A stretch of 64,000 bases of DNA, from assembly GCA_013397935.1 (NCBI GenBank), contig VZRN01000634.1, positions 5,088,525 to 5,152,524 of the forward strand, given 5' to 3'. Source of the DNA: Dasyornis broadbenti (taxonomy: Eukaryota; Chordata; Aves; Passeriformes; Dasyornithidae). The notes beneath the pieces were generated by a model. That model was given only the letters and a program-made list of their open reading frames with translations, ran no database searches and was not told where the DNA came from. This document shows positions 53,901 to 64,000 of this stretch, in pieces (the first letter of the stretch is position 1; each line of letters begins with the position of its first letter). A program made the position numbers and the translations under genes.

Positions 53901-56900
53901 ATGAAGTCTTTGTCAGTGCAGATAAGCCCTGTCAAAAGCATCCCATCGTAAATCTAGTCAGGAGAATCTAACCTGAATTTAGCTTTTCCCTTTTATCACA
54001 CTGATCTCTACAATTTAAAAGTGGAGGAGGTTATGATAAGATTGATTTAACAGCCTTCACATTATTCTTTAAAATGCAAACCCTATCTCCCTCCCTACAT
54101 TTTATTTTATTTTTTTAGTATATGCAATAGCATTACCTATCTGTTCAGGAGGGTATTTTTGGTATCTTTCAGGATTCTGAAGTGCCAGCATACAGTGCCA
54201 GAAAACAGAGTTAAATCCTGAAATAACTTTTATTTTGAAAGAACTGGTGATTTTAAAAAATCTAATTGCTCTATTATTTTTCTTCTCAGAGTTGTTAAGT
54301 ATTTAAGATGTGCTATGCATGACAACAAAAGCCAACTAATCCAGCTGATGTTTAGAGAAATATTGGTAGAGAAGTTTTTTAAAGAGAGAGAAGAGACTTT
54401 CTCTGATTAATAGCAGAACTACTAATTTTCTGTGATTCAAAACCAGTAAATAATCTGTTTCTGGCAAGAAGGTGGTAAATAGAAACTAGGAAGTGCTCAG
54501 GGAGGGATGATCCTTTAGTACAAACCAGTTCCTTTGGCTCCACCTGCAGTACATGCAGTTCAATAAGAATTTTGCCAGAGCATCTTCACAGTCTGTAATA
54601 GGCGTAATGTTGTGTAAGCTGTAGATAAACAGTAAACTGCACTTTCCGTTATTTAACATAATGGATAAGAGAGCCAGTCTTGGCCAAGAAGCAGTATTAT
54701 CTCTATTTTCCTTTTCTTCTCACCATCCCAAGTGTTTTTTCTCAATATTGTCCATTTACCTCCAAATAATTTGATCTTGGACTATAGTTAGTTTGGTCAG
54801 AGATGCTTACAATGAGGAAAACGGAAATTTTGCATTTCATTAAGAGTTGTAAAATACTAATTTATATCTGTTCTGCACCTGAAAAATCTTGCCATGGAAA
54901 ATGTTTTGGATGTATCACACTTGGTTGTTTTTTCTTTAAATCTGGAAAAACTGTGTTCTACCTGTCCAACAAGTTTTTCTTTTGTTTTTTCTTTACAGGA
55001 GAAACTACTACGGTGGAAACTGGGCCAGCTTTAGTTTTTCAGGATTATTGTCCTGGATTAAAGAAAATCAGGTAAAAATTTCCCAAATTGCTTCTTTTAG
55101 GCCTCCTTAACATTAAATCTCTGTTGTTTGCATGATTTATTACAAGACAAATTACCACCCTGCTCTTGCTCTTTGGTAATTTGACAGATCAAAGAGGTTT
55201 GTAGTTCCCAGCTTTCCTGGTTGAGACTCACCCATCTGGCCTGGCACTCGGAGGCTCTGATGTGCCTGGCTTGTTCATCTGATTGAGACCAGTCTGGTGC
55301 TCGGCCACACTTCTGGCTTCTTGCGCTTAAAGAGAAGCAACTACACTATTGCTTCAGTTCTGTACCTTCTCTAAGTGGTAATCTGGTCTTTTCCATTTCC
55401 TCTTTGATTATTTCCCACCCTCTGATGTTTCAGCCATTTGTTTTTCTCGTTTGCATTCAGCTGATTCTTTACAGGGAGAAAGATGGGTGCTGGATCCTTC
55501 CACTGAAATGTCCCATAACCAGGACAAAAAGATGAATGCTGATAGTGTATTTTTCAATGACCAAAGTTTATCTAATTCATGACAGTCCACTAGAAATCTT
55601 CCTGGGAGGATATTTATTTAGGAGATGGAGCACTTGGGCTGGATTAGCAAACGGCTGCTCTGTTATTTACGGAAATGCACGGAGCCTGTTGGGCCGTAGA
55701 AGATGGAAGTTTCTCAGCTCAGTCTCTTGCCTGTTCTTTACACTGTGCTGCCTCCTGGCATAATCAGGGGACTTGCTCAGTGCCAGAGCTTCATATTCTA
55801 TGGGTTCTGTTGGATGATTTAGCATTCCTGTGTGCACAGATTATTACAATACCCCAGATCACCAGGTTTTTCCATGTGGTCTCCATTCAAAGAGTTTTGT
55901 CCCAAAATCCGGAGCTAACCTGGCTGAGGCAAACCTGTCTTTTGGCAGATTGTACTCAAAGTTACATTCAACTCTCTACTAAAGCCTGTATTTCATTTAA
56001 CACTGTATTTCAGATTACTGGAGCCAATGCTGTAGTACAAATGTTGGCATGCTATAATGAAGTAATCAGCTCTGTTTCAACTCAAAAAATATGAATAGGA
56101 AAAAAACATTAGGACAGTTAAGATTTTTTTTTCTTGTATTATTAGATGGTACAAATTATTTGTGACTACAGCGATTTATAGTTCAGGAACAGCTTGCATG
56201 GTACAATATGTAATTTTATACTTGTTCTTTGTAAGCAAAAGACAGATCTCAGTGATGAATGTGAAGACTGGAGAAAACTGATCCTTGAGAATGAAGAAGC
56301 TATTCCTCTTAGCAGCAAGGATAAAACTATTCAGCATGTAGAAGATTTCTGTTTTGGCGAGTAAGTAGAAATGTAGAAATACATGAATGATTTTCCATGC
56401 GCAGAGGTAAATGATCACACTGTGCTTTTGGTTTTGAGGGTTTCACCATGCTGCCATAGTGCACGTTATCTCAAAAAGTAACCCTGGCTGCTGACATGTT
56501 CCTCATGTCCTTGTGCTTTGTTGAAATCACTTCTCTGAAACAACCGGATCCCTTCCTAAATGACCCTCTCTGGATGCAGTGTAGTTTGTTGGCCAGCTTT
56601 GTGAGCTGGTGATTTACTTCTGAGTAGAAAATAGAAATGTTTATACGTAGTAGTAGTAGGCACTTGTGCACTGCCCTCTATTAAATTTTTCCATTCTTGA
56701 TTTGGCTAAAAGGTGCTGTTCTCAAAAATGAAACTCCTAAATACATGTAAAATGAACTACATACAAAAGAGCAGGAACACGAATGGACAGCAGTACTGTA
56801 ACCGTGAAATACTTAATTTTGCTAAAATGATAGAGCAATATTTGCCCTTTGTCCTTTTTATATGCAATTAATTTAACTTACTGAAGGTAAATCCACTGAA

Positions 56901-59900
56901 TATAAATTTAACTGAACTATGTATTTATTTATTATTTTTATCTTCTGGATTTTGCACTGAACTGAACACTTTCCAGAATTCCTGAGAGGTTCTTTGAGAT
57001 AGTTATGTAAGTTTAACCTTGAATCCCCTAGGAAATACCATAGGGTAGCTAAATGAAGTGCTGACACATACTCGCATAGAAATACATATTCCTGTCTCTA
57101 ATAAACATCGTAAGTAGGGGGGAAAAAAGGTGTGAATTACACACACACAATCTGAAGGTCACAGACTGAGACTCTTCCAAGGTTCAGTGCTGCACAGGGA
57201 CGGTGCTTGAGTGAATTGCAGCTAAAATGTAAGGCTTATTCTAAAGCAATAGCACTTGAATATTGTAATTGTCATAATAAATACTGTTCAGAACCAGGAT
57301 TAAGTCAGATGGAAAGGTTTCATAGTCTCTTAACTTTGTGTATGATTTTCAACTGATAGCTGGCTCCCAAATGAGTCCCCTATCACTGAGATTTCAGACT
57401 TAGAAGTGAGATTATACTTGGGTAAAATTATGCTTTTAAGCATTTAACTTAGCTCAGTACAGTGCTTTCTGTCTTGGTCATCACTAAAAAAAACCCCAGT
57501 CCCCCAAGGAAGAATGATAAGATTAATAAACCTGGCAAAGAAAAAGTTTTCCAGAAGAACTTCAAACTTTCTTAGAGAGTCAATTACTGTGTTCCTGACA
57601 ATTTACATGTTCTGGCTAGATTCTGTTGTTTTTACTTAACTTTTGTAACTCCTATGAAGTAACCATTAAACATTTATTTTGAAAGAATAAACAGCTGGGT
57701 AGCAGTATAATATACACAGTGCAAATCTGAAATGAATGGCCGTAGAACAAAGTGCATCCATCAAAGGGAAAGAATACTGTGTCTACAACAAGCTGTATTG
57801 AAAAAAGGCAAATGGCTGAAAAATAAATAGTGAACACCTGTGCTGAATAAATTAACCAGCTGGTTGGCAATTTTTCATTTGACCTATCTGAAGGGGTTGC
57901 TGTTACAAGGCATTAATAAGACACATTCATTTTAAGATATTCCTTTGTTAGTACCATTAATTGATGAATGGTGGAAGATAATATTCTAAATTTACACAAC
58001 AATTTGTCTGCAGATGTAGTATTTTCTTTCTGAATTAGGAGAAGAATTGTCTGTACAGAAGTTCAATTTGAGTCATTTTATAGACAGTTCTTACATTATT
58101 CAGGGATATTTGGTTCTATAGGAAGGATGTCATGAATTTAGATAATATACAGTTTTTAGGCTTTCATTATAAAAAGTGTGGAGCTGCAAATCATAGAGAT
58201 TTACCTATTCTTTAATGGGAAGTGAATAGAGATTTAAAATATGTAAATATTTCTGTTACACTGCTTTTCAGAGAGATACAAAGAAATACAGTGTATTATG
58301 AATTCGAGTTTATTTTGATTTAAGAAAGTAATAATCACGTATGTTTAAAATGAGATGAACTGTTCATTGAGATTGGGAGAAGGTAGAAAACTTTATTCTG
58401 AAATTTTGTGTTAGGAAAAGGTTTAGGATGAGTTAAATAAAAGCTCCATTCTTAGTTATTGCTTTAATGGCAAGAGCTTTTGCAGTTTTCAAAAACACCA
58501 TGTACCAAAATCCTAAAAAAAGTCCCAAAATCCAAACTGAACCCCAAAATTTAATTGACTTCCATTTTTATTTGTAGCAGAGATTACTTTAAAAAAAAAC
58601 ATTTGGCAAAGTACTTATCTTTCCTTGATATTTTATAGTTGCTTAATGCTGGCAATATGAAGCAAAAAGACATAATTAATGTACAGAAACAGCCTTCTCT
58701 CATTAGTGCTTCCTTGTAGCAGTTCCTGTATTTCCCAGGGCAATATTTTACCCCAGTCAAGAGTTAAGTGCTTCCTGGTGACTGTGCCCAAGCTGAGAGA
58801 TTGCTTCCAAACTTTTCAGGAGTCCATGGGAGCTCCCGGAGTTCATAAATGAGGAACAATTTTTAAAGGATACCAGGTTTTTCTTCCTTTTTGAACAGAA
58901 ATCCTGCCCCTGCTTGCATCTGAGAGGCTGCAGGTGTGTGAGAGGGAGCATTTTGGTATGGATGCTGAGTAATTCCTTGCTGTTCTGGGAATTTTAACCA
59001 TCCTGTGTTTGCAGGTCACCTTTAAAATCATAGTTCATTAGTTTTCAGCCAAGATTAAATTGTTTATGCAGTACATTAATGGCTTGTGATATAAAGATAA
59101 AAAGATAGTCTGGAATTACTGCTGAACTCCCTTCACTTGCAATGACACTGATTTGATTCATCTCAGCTGGTAGTGTAAACTAAACCAGGTTCAAAAGTCC
59201 TGGTTTCTAAGGTAAGTGTCATTGAAGTTCAGCATAAAACGAGCACATGAAATTAAAAGTGGAGGGCTGCTTTATAAGGGGAATTTTAAAGAAATGCTGT
59301 GGAAAGGAAATGGACTGTGCAGGGCTAATGCTGTGTGGAAATGTCCCTCCTGTGACTGGCTGCCTTCATCCCCCGTGCACGGATTTGGAGCACTCGCTAA
59401 AAACAACATTGCTGCTAAACAATTAATTAGAATGCAAGGGCAGAGTTGAAAAAGGAATTTGAAAGCTCTGCTTAAGCTTTGGGTCAAAGTGGTCTGGTGG
59501 AAAGTTTGTCTGTTTCCTTCAGCACAATATCTCACCTTAATGGCCTTAATGCATATTTGCATTTCAATTTCATGGGTTTTAATCCATAGGGAACAACTAA
59601 TCCAACTACTGTTTTTATTTCAAAATCCTACATTTTTGTTGCTTCTGTAGCTGTGTATTCCACGAGGGCCTTTGTTTTCATTTTGAGATCCTTCCATCTT
59701 TTGAATACATGTAAAGTAAAACCCCAAATTTTTGTTGGGGGTTTTCTTCTCAATAAAAATAGCCCTCTTGAATTACAGCTTTGCAGCCAAAGAACCAGAG
59801 TTTGTTAGTGGGTGCAACACCTGATTTGGGCAGGATAGAGAAATTCTAATGCTTCTCCTAGAAATGCTTGAGGTTTCTGGTCTGGCACTGACTCAAAGCT

Positions 59901-62372
59901 TCAAACAAGTTTTTAAGACTCTTCAAAAAGACTTCCCCNNNNNCCCCCCCCCTTTTTCTCCTCTGTGTTTTTTAATCAGTCAGGATTCAGCTGAAGGTGT
60001 TGAAGAAGCTGGTGCACTGCCAAAGCTGCCCGTGTTTGGAGCCCCTGCTGCCGAGGGGCTTTCTGGGGGATCGCACAAGGAGAGTCCAGCAGCAGAGGGG
60101 GTTCCTGTGGGATCTCAGAGGGAGAGTCCAGCAGCAGAGATCCCTGGAGCAGAGCTGCAGAGCCCAGGGGCAGAGCAGGCCCTGGGCACAGGGACAGCAG
60201 CACCAGGGGATGGGGCAGAACCAGCCCCTGGAACCTCTCCCAGCACAGCCTCGGGCGAGTCCGCTGCGGAACCGGAAGCTGCACCCTCCGAAAGTGCTGC
60301 CCAAGAGCCAAAGAAAATCACCTATTCCCAAATTGTTAGAGAAGGCAGAAGGTTTAACATTGATTTAGTTTCCAAGGTAGGAACCGAATGACTCTTTTTC
60401 TGTACGTACATTTACTTTGTTTATAGTGCTGACATTTGTTTTAAAACCTTTCATGTTGAGGAGGGTGAGACAGCACCTTTAAGGCAGAAGAGGCACTCTT
60501 GAGAAGTAAGAATTGTTACTCCTAAAACAAACATGAGCTATTTAATATGGGTCCTTAAGTGTTTTATAACCAAGGAGTTCAAAAAACAGAGCTCAGAAAT
60601 ATCGCCATAAAAGTAAATTTCATGAAATTTAGCACTTAGGTAATACCTGCAAAATCTCTCCTTTTAAATAGTACCATTAAAAAAATTACATTTTTAAACA
60701 AGAAAAAGCAATTTGCATGCAGAATTTTTATTTTTTTAAAATATGCGTCCTGTGCAGTACAGGGAACTTTTTTCAAAGCTGAATGCTTGAAAGCCTAAAA
60801 AGATTTTCCTGCCTAAAAGATTTTTCAAACCTCTGGAAACTGACAAAGAAACTCTCTTCAATAATTCATTCAATTCTTTGTGAAGCCACTACAAAATGCA
60901 TTATTGCAAATTTTGTGTTCCAAATGTGGATCCCACTTCCAACCATCATTGCTGTGACATCACGAACACCAGTCAGTGGGCAGTGGTTAAGCAGATAATA
61001 TTATTGTGTCTTCTTTTTGTACTCTTGCTGTCCCACTGTGTGACACGGTATTAACTGCAGCAAATTCCAGAAATTCAGACACAAGAGCGGTCAGCAGGGT
61101 GAGGCCAGCAGTTTGTGCTGGGGTTTCTCTGGCACAGGAACGTTGGCTTCCTTGTAGTGTCCTCGGTGTCCCAGGAAACCTTTACCAAGGAAATTGCTGT
61201 GATCTTGTGAAGTCTGTTCCTCAGGACCACGAGGCTTTTCAATACAAACATTTTCAGCTTATGGTTACATTTCTATCTCTTCTGTAGCTTACAGAAAGAT
61301 GATTAAATCATACATGACTAAACCTTGACTGGGGAGTCACAGAATTCACCTGTGGAAGAGGTAGCTCTGGGTTCAGGTGATTCAGGGAGCAGCTGGTGAG
61401 GATTTACACAAACAGTGCTGGCTGCTTCACTGATGCTCTTCAGCCACCGTTTCCTTTCTCTCCCTGTGCAGTTGCTTTACTCCCGGGGCCTGTTAATTGA
61501 CCTTCTCATTAAGTCCAACGTCAGCAGATACGCAGAGTTCAAAAACGCCACGCGAGTTCTCGCCTTCCGAGAAGGAAAAGTAGAACAGGTATCAGAAAAT
61601 AACGTGTTCCAAGTGTTTAATCTCATCTTCTTCAAGTCAGGAAGCTTGAAATTGGTTTTGTGAGAATTTTGTAACAAGAAGCTGGTGGTTTTCCTTAATT
61701 ACGATTTTAATTTGATTTCTGGAAGAAAACGTATTTGTATGTGTTATATAGAAATACTAAAAAAAATCAAAACAAACTAAAATAAGGTTGTGCTGTCCGG
61801 TATATTGACATAAATCTTTACCTCGGGCTAAATGTTTAGGCCATGATTGATTGGCAGTTAATTCTTAAAGAGTCACAGGTTTTAGGTTTTAAGAGTGTAA
61901 CATAGACTTGATTTGTCTCTGTGCTACTTACAAGTCAGTGTGATAATGGCAACAGGAGATACTGGCACAGTTTATACAAACTCTGTTGATGAACTTTGCA
62001 GCCAGAGATGCAAGTGAAATTGAAGGGAAATAAAAAAGAGAAGAGGCTGAAAAGGATTTAAAAATATGGGGGAAATTTGGTAACTTTTATTATGGTTATA
62101 ATAGAAAATAAGGGAAAGAAATAACGTAAGAAAATAACCATAATAGAAAAAAGTAATTTAAAGTATTTGTTGTGTAATGAGACTGTTGTTGCTTGATGCT
62201 TTACATTCAGAGTGTGGAAAGTATCTGAAATTATTAAAATATATTTTGCAGGTGCCTTGTTCTAGAGCAGATGTCTTCAACAGCAGACAGCTCACCATGG
62301 TGGAGAAGAGAATGCTGATGAAATTTCTGACGTTTTGTTTGGACTATGAACAGCAGCCTGAGGAATACCAAG
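38854..62372 (+). CDS. CHM: Rab escort protein 1 (REP1), 5' half of gene, seven exons (partial)
   Basis: REP1 binds newly made Rab GTPases, presents them to Rab geranylgeranyl transferase (RABGGTA/RABGGTB) for prenylation of their C-terminal cysteines, and delivers them to membranes; loss of human CHM causes choroideremia. The seven exons join in frame to 949 nt. The product starts MADNLPTEFDVVVVGTGLP, matching the N-terminus of vertebrate REP1 with its GxG nucleotide-binding-like fold of the GDI/REP superfamily. Later matches are YYGGNWASFSFSGLLSW (residues about 41-57), ILENEEAIPLSSKDKTIQHVE, ITYSQIVREGRRFNIDLVSK and TMVEKRMLMKFLTF. Exon phases are consistent throughout: 1, 2, 0, 2, 0, 0 and 1 at successive exon ends. 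The retained intron structure argues against the single-exon paralogue CHML. The remaining exons, about half the protein, lie beyond 64000. The start is the only in-frame ATG matching the family N-terminus. Confidence 0.96.
38907..38924 (+). promoter_or_regulatory. Potential G-quadruplex next to CHM exon 1 donor
   Basis: Four G-runs (GGGG, GGG, GGG, GGG) are separated by one- or two-base loops, a strict quadruplex pattern. The motif begins four bases after the donor GT and lies on the coding strand, so it would be present in the pre-mRNA. Folding is predicted from the pattern only. Confidence 0.6.
45696..45740. repeat. Short tandem duplication in CHM intron 1
   Basis: A 20-bp unit starting TATTTCTAAATTG occurs twice in perfect tandem (45701-45720 and 45721-45740), with five further matching bases to the left of the first unit. 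This is a recent slippage-type duplication. Confidence 0.9.
49195..49261 (+). CDS. CHM: CHM coding exon 2
   Basis: It encodes residues 17-38, LPESIIAAACARSGQRVLHV and flanking residues, completing the N-terminal dinucleotide-fold strand-helix-strand of the GDI/REP family. The acceptor is CATTTCAG and the donor is GATTC|GTAAGT. Length is 67 nt, entering in phase 1 and leaving in phase 2. Confidence 0.95.
49262..54998 (+). other. CHM: CHM intron 2 (5,737 bp)
   Basis: This is AT-rich non-coding sequence between well-defined donor (GTAAGT) and acceptor (TTTACAG) sites. A moderately GC-rich patch at about 52.77-52.95 kb could be an old repeat fragment, but I cannot assign it. Confidence 0.9.
54999..55071 (+). 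CDS. CHM: CHM coding exon 3
   Basis: It completes Ser39 and encodes RNYYGGNWASFSFSGLLSWI and the following KENQ (to residue 63). The YYGG motif is part of the sequence-conserved region shared by REP and Rab GDI. The acceptor follows a T-rich tract (TTTTTTCTTTACAG) and the donor is CAG|GTAAAA. Length is 73 nt and the exon ends in phase 0. Confidence 0.95.
55072..56235 (+). other. CHM: CHM intron 3 (1,164 bp)
   Basis: This is a short intron. A 139-codon open frame (55675-56094) lies wholly inside it. It has no recognised family and no link to the flanking exons, so I read the interval as intronic. Confidence 0.88.
56236..56360 (+). CDS. CHM: CHM coding exon 4
   Basis: It encodes QKTDLSDECEDWRKLILENE, then EAIPLSSKDKTIQHVEDFCFG, followed by two bases of the next codon. 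ILENEEA and KDKTIQHVE are highly similar to human REP1. The donor is GGCGA|GTAAGT. The chosen acceptor TTTGTAAG keeps phase 0. A second AG six bases downstream (start 56242) would also stay in frame and remove Gln-Lys, so the exact 5' edge is less certain than the rest. Confidence 0.9.
56361..59979 (+). other. CHM: CHM intron 4 (3,619 bp)
   Basis: This is AT-rich intron sequence with nothing coding that I recognise. Near its 3' end is a five-base gap of N at 59939-59943, followed by a run of nine C and a T-rich pyrimidine tract leading to the exon 5 acceptor. Confidence 0.9.
59939..59943. other. Small assembly gap (5 N) before CHM exon 5
   Basis: Five N lie between CCCC and a run of nine C, so this is probably an unresolved C homopolymer in the pyrimidine tract of the exon 5 acceptor. 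Confidence 1.
59980..60376 (+). CDS. CHM: CHM coding exon 5, variable insert region
   Basis: This is the largest exon here (397 nt). It starts by completing an Asp codon and then reads QDSAEGVEEAGALPK, aligning with human SQDLHEDVEEAGALQ. It ends with ITYSQIVREGRRFNIDLVSK, which is nearly identical to human REP1. Between these ends, about 90 residues are rich in Ala, Glu, Pro, Gly and Ser. They show little similarity to the Ser/Thr-rich acidic insert of human REP1 and include a two-copy 42-nt in-frame repeat. The exon is much more GC-rich than its flanking introns. The acceptor is TTTTTTAATCAG and the donor is AAG|GTAGGA. Five undetermined bases lie 36 nt upstream in the pyrimidine tract. Confidence 0.93.
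60079..60139 (+). repeat. CHM: In-frame repeat inside CHM exon 5
   Basis: The 19-base string GGAGAGTCCAGCAGCAGAG occurs at 60079-60097 and again at 60121-60139. The spacing is 42 nt, exactly 14 codons, so the peptide ESPAAE repeats in frame. The codons between the copies have diverged. Confidence 0.92.
60377..61471 (+). other. CHM: CHM intron 5 (1,095 bp)
   Basis: It is bounded by GTAGGA and CTGTGCAG. It holds AT-rich sequence without recognisable genes or repeats. Confidence 0.9.
61472..61588 (+). CDS. CHM: CHM coding exon 6
   Basis: It encodes 39 residues beginning LLYSRGLLIDLLIKSNVSRY and ending AFREGKVEQ. It is nearly identical to human REP1 residues after FNIDLVSK and lies in a conserved region of the REP/GDI fold. 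The acceptor is CTCTCCCTGTGCAG and the donor is GAACAG|GTATCA. Length is 117 nt, phase 0 at both ends. Confidence 0.96.
61589..62251 (+). other. CHM: CHM intron 6 (663 bp)
   Basis: This is a short intron bounded by GTATCA and TTTTGCAG. I see nothing else in it. Confidence 0.92.
62252..62372 (+). CDS. CHM: CHM coding exon 7
   Basis: It encodes [20 protein letters not shown], then MLMKFLTFCLDYEQQPEEYQ, and ends with one base of a Gly codon. It aligns closely with human [20 protein letters not shown] and following residues. The acceptor is ATATTTTGCAG and the donor is CAAG|GTAGTG. Length is 121 nt. The next exon, expected to begin with a GYEE-like sequence, was not found before the right edge. 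Confidence 0.95.
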
Positions 62373-64000
62373 GTAGTGTCTCATTGAACAGGGCACACTC
62401 CCTGCCCAGCAGTTCCTTCAGGGAGGCACAGCTTTGAGAGCTCTCCTGTGTTTTCACATGGTTCATTTTTATGGATTAATTTTTAAAGTATGTTTTGACC
62501 TTTTTGTGACCTTTTCACTTCAGTGTTAAATTCTTCTACATAAGCACTTGCTCTTCTACTTCCCACATCATTTATTATTTACATTTTTCTTTAACAGCAA
62601 AATTATATATTACAGCAAGGTTGCAAAATGCTTTTTATCATTTTTAAGTGTTCCCTCCCCCCTCCCAGGTATTTTTGAAAATAATGTGATGTATCTGAAT
62701 TTTTTTTCTGTTCTTTGGATACTGTGTAAATCTTTACAATACGTTACCACATAATCAGAAATTGAGAAAACGGAGTTTTTTAACTTTGAAAGTAAATGTA
62801 ATTTAATGCTCTTTAGTTGCAGAGGGCAAGTTCAAAGTGCTTTTATCAACTGTTGGCTTACTTAGATGAGAGGAAATCAGAATAGATTTGAGCTATAATG
62901 TGCAAAGAATAACGAGCATCAGGTCAAAGAGGGAAATCAGCCTGACAGGAGGAAGGTGCTTTGGGTTTGTGCTCCTCAGAGTGCAAGGAATGAAGTGATG
63001 TCCTCTGTTCTTTGAGTCTAAAAGTGAACAAAGGCAAAGAGAAAGCTCTGTCAAAAAGAAATTGTGAGGAAAGAGGAGTAGCTCAAGCATTGACCTAAGT
63101 TGCAGACCAAAGCCTATCAGTGCTTTTGGAGCTTGGCAGGAGCTTGCCCAGGCAGCATTTCTGCGAGGATCCGGTGTTCAAAGCTGTAGTTGTTGGGATA
63201 CTGATTTGATTACTTGAACAAGACTGTTAGATTAGGTACAAACGTTAGAGAAAATGACTTTAAACATATGCAAGAGAAAAATAGTCAGTATCAAGATCTG
63301 GGAAGATTAGGAAAGGAGAGTCTGTAATGAACTCCAGAAAATCCTGAAGGGGGAAAAACTCATTAGACTGAAGTGGTTTATTGATTACAGATGATCTCAG
63401 TTTGCTGTTGCTGGAAGAAATGGAGGTGCTCAGAGGGAGGATACAGGTGGTATTTAGAAAATTTATTAAGTAAGAAAAGGAGACGCCACATCAATTTTAA
63501 ATTAATCCATTGATTCATGTGCCTAAATAACATTAGATTTATTTTACTTCCAGAGACAGTTAAACAGATTTTGTTCCTATATTTTAAAATAGCCTGAGAA
63601 GTAATTGAGATTATTTTGAGTCAGATTAGGCTAATGTAAAAACTTCAGAAATTTAAAATTGCTCTTGATGAGATCATTGCATTCGTGGGAAGGCAGACTT
63701 CTTTTAAAAGGGAGAGTTCATGAGAGTGAAGAATTTTTTTAAAGCTTTTTTCTGTAAAATGCAGAATTATGTAAGAAGTTTGAAGTGAGCAAAACTTGAG
63801 AATTTTTTTAGAATGATAAAACAAAAAAACCTCCTGTCATTTTATGACTTTCTGCATGGCTGTACAAAGAGCAGTGAGATACATTTGTAATAAAGCAGTG
63901 GTTGAATCTTGAACAGAACATATAGCTCAGTAATACTGGTCTCTGCACTGATGGAGGTGTTTCTGAATCAGTTAGGAATTTATCCAGGACTGAAATAAGC
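62373..64000 (+). other. CHM: CHM intron 7, 5' part (continues beyond window)
   Basis: It begins with the donor GTAGTG. No sequence resembling the next REP1 exon is present up to the right edge, so the window ends inside this intron. Confidence 0.85.

Noticed and set aside
55675..56094. 139-codon open frame in CHM intron 3
   Set aside because: It lies between two well-supported CHM exons, has no family similarity that I recognise, and is not needed for the REP1 reading frame.
59976..60331. - strand frames opposite CHM exon 5
   Set aside because: They are shadows of the GC-rich repeated coding exon on the + strand.
38854..62372. Possibility that the gene is the retrogene CHML (REP2) or a Rab GDI
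   Set aside because: CHML is intronless, and GDI lacks the exon 5 insert; the intact exon structure and REP1-type sequence fit CHM.
62373..64000. Search for CHM exon 8
   Set aside because: No sequence resembling the next conserved REP1 segment was found, so the exon is taken to lie outside the window.

Overview
This window reads as vertebrate nuclear DNA, most likely from a bird. It is AT-rich with sparse genes. Its only recognisable interspersed repeats are CR1 LINE fragments, the dominant family in bird genomes. It also carries conventional GT-AG introns, CpG-island promoters and assembly gaps (N runs at 21036-21733 and 59939-59943). It shows no bacterial operon, CRISPR array, tRNA or rRNA gene that I could find.

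The one gene that can be assembled with confidence is CHM (Rab escort protein 1, REP1) on the + strand. Seven exons were located by protein similarity and exact splice phase: 38854-38902, 49195-49261, 54999-55071, 56236-56360, 59980-60376, 61472-61588 and 62252-62372. They join to 949 nt, or 316 complete codons plus one base. This is about the N-terminal half of a protein that is 653 aa in human. No exon 8 is seen before the window ends, so the gene runs off the right edge. Exon 1 sits in a CpG island (about 38.6-39.25 kb) with an E-box just upstream of the start codon and a YY1-type motif overlapping it.

A second, larger CpG island lies at about 20.6-22.3 kb and is interrupted by a 698-base gap. 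In human, CHM is arranged head-to-head with DACH2. By synteny this island is therefore a candidate for the first exon and promoter of DACH2 on the - strand, with 1-20.4 kb inside its long first intron. No DACH2 coding sequence is visible, so this is inference only.

The layout is as follows. 1-20.4 kb: AT-rich non-coding DNA with one composite CR1 (11.5-12.1 kb) and segments that look like conserved regulatory elements. 20.4-22.3 kb: gapped CpG island. 22.3-38.2 kb: non-coding intergenic DNA with short simple repeats and further enhancer-like segments (25.4 and 35.2 kb). 38.2-38.45 kb: a CR1 tail just upstream of CHM. 38.6-64 kb: CHM exons 1-7 and their introns.

I found no clear evidence of a new biological system. 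The points most worth a second look are the missing DACH2-type exon in the gap, enhancer-like segments (one with a protein-like open frame), a G-quadruplex motif directly after the CHM exon 1 donor, and a rapidly evolving, internally repeated Ala/Glu/Pro-rich segment in CHM exon 5.
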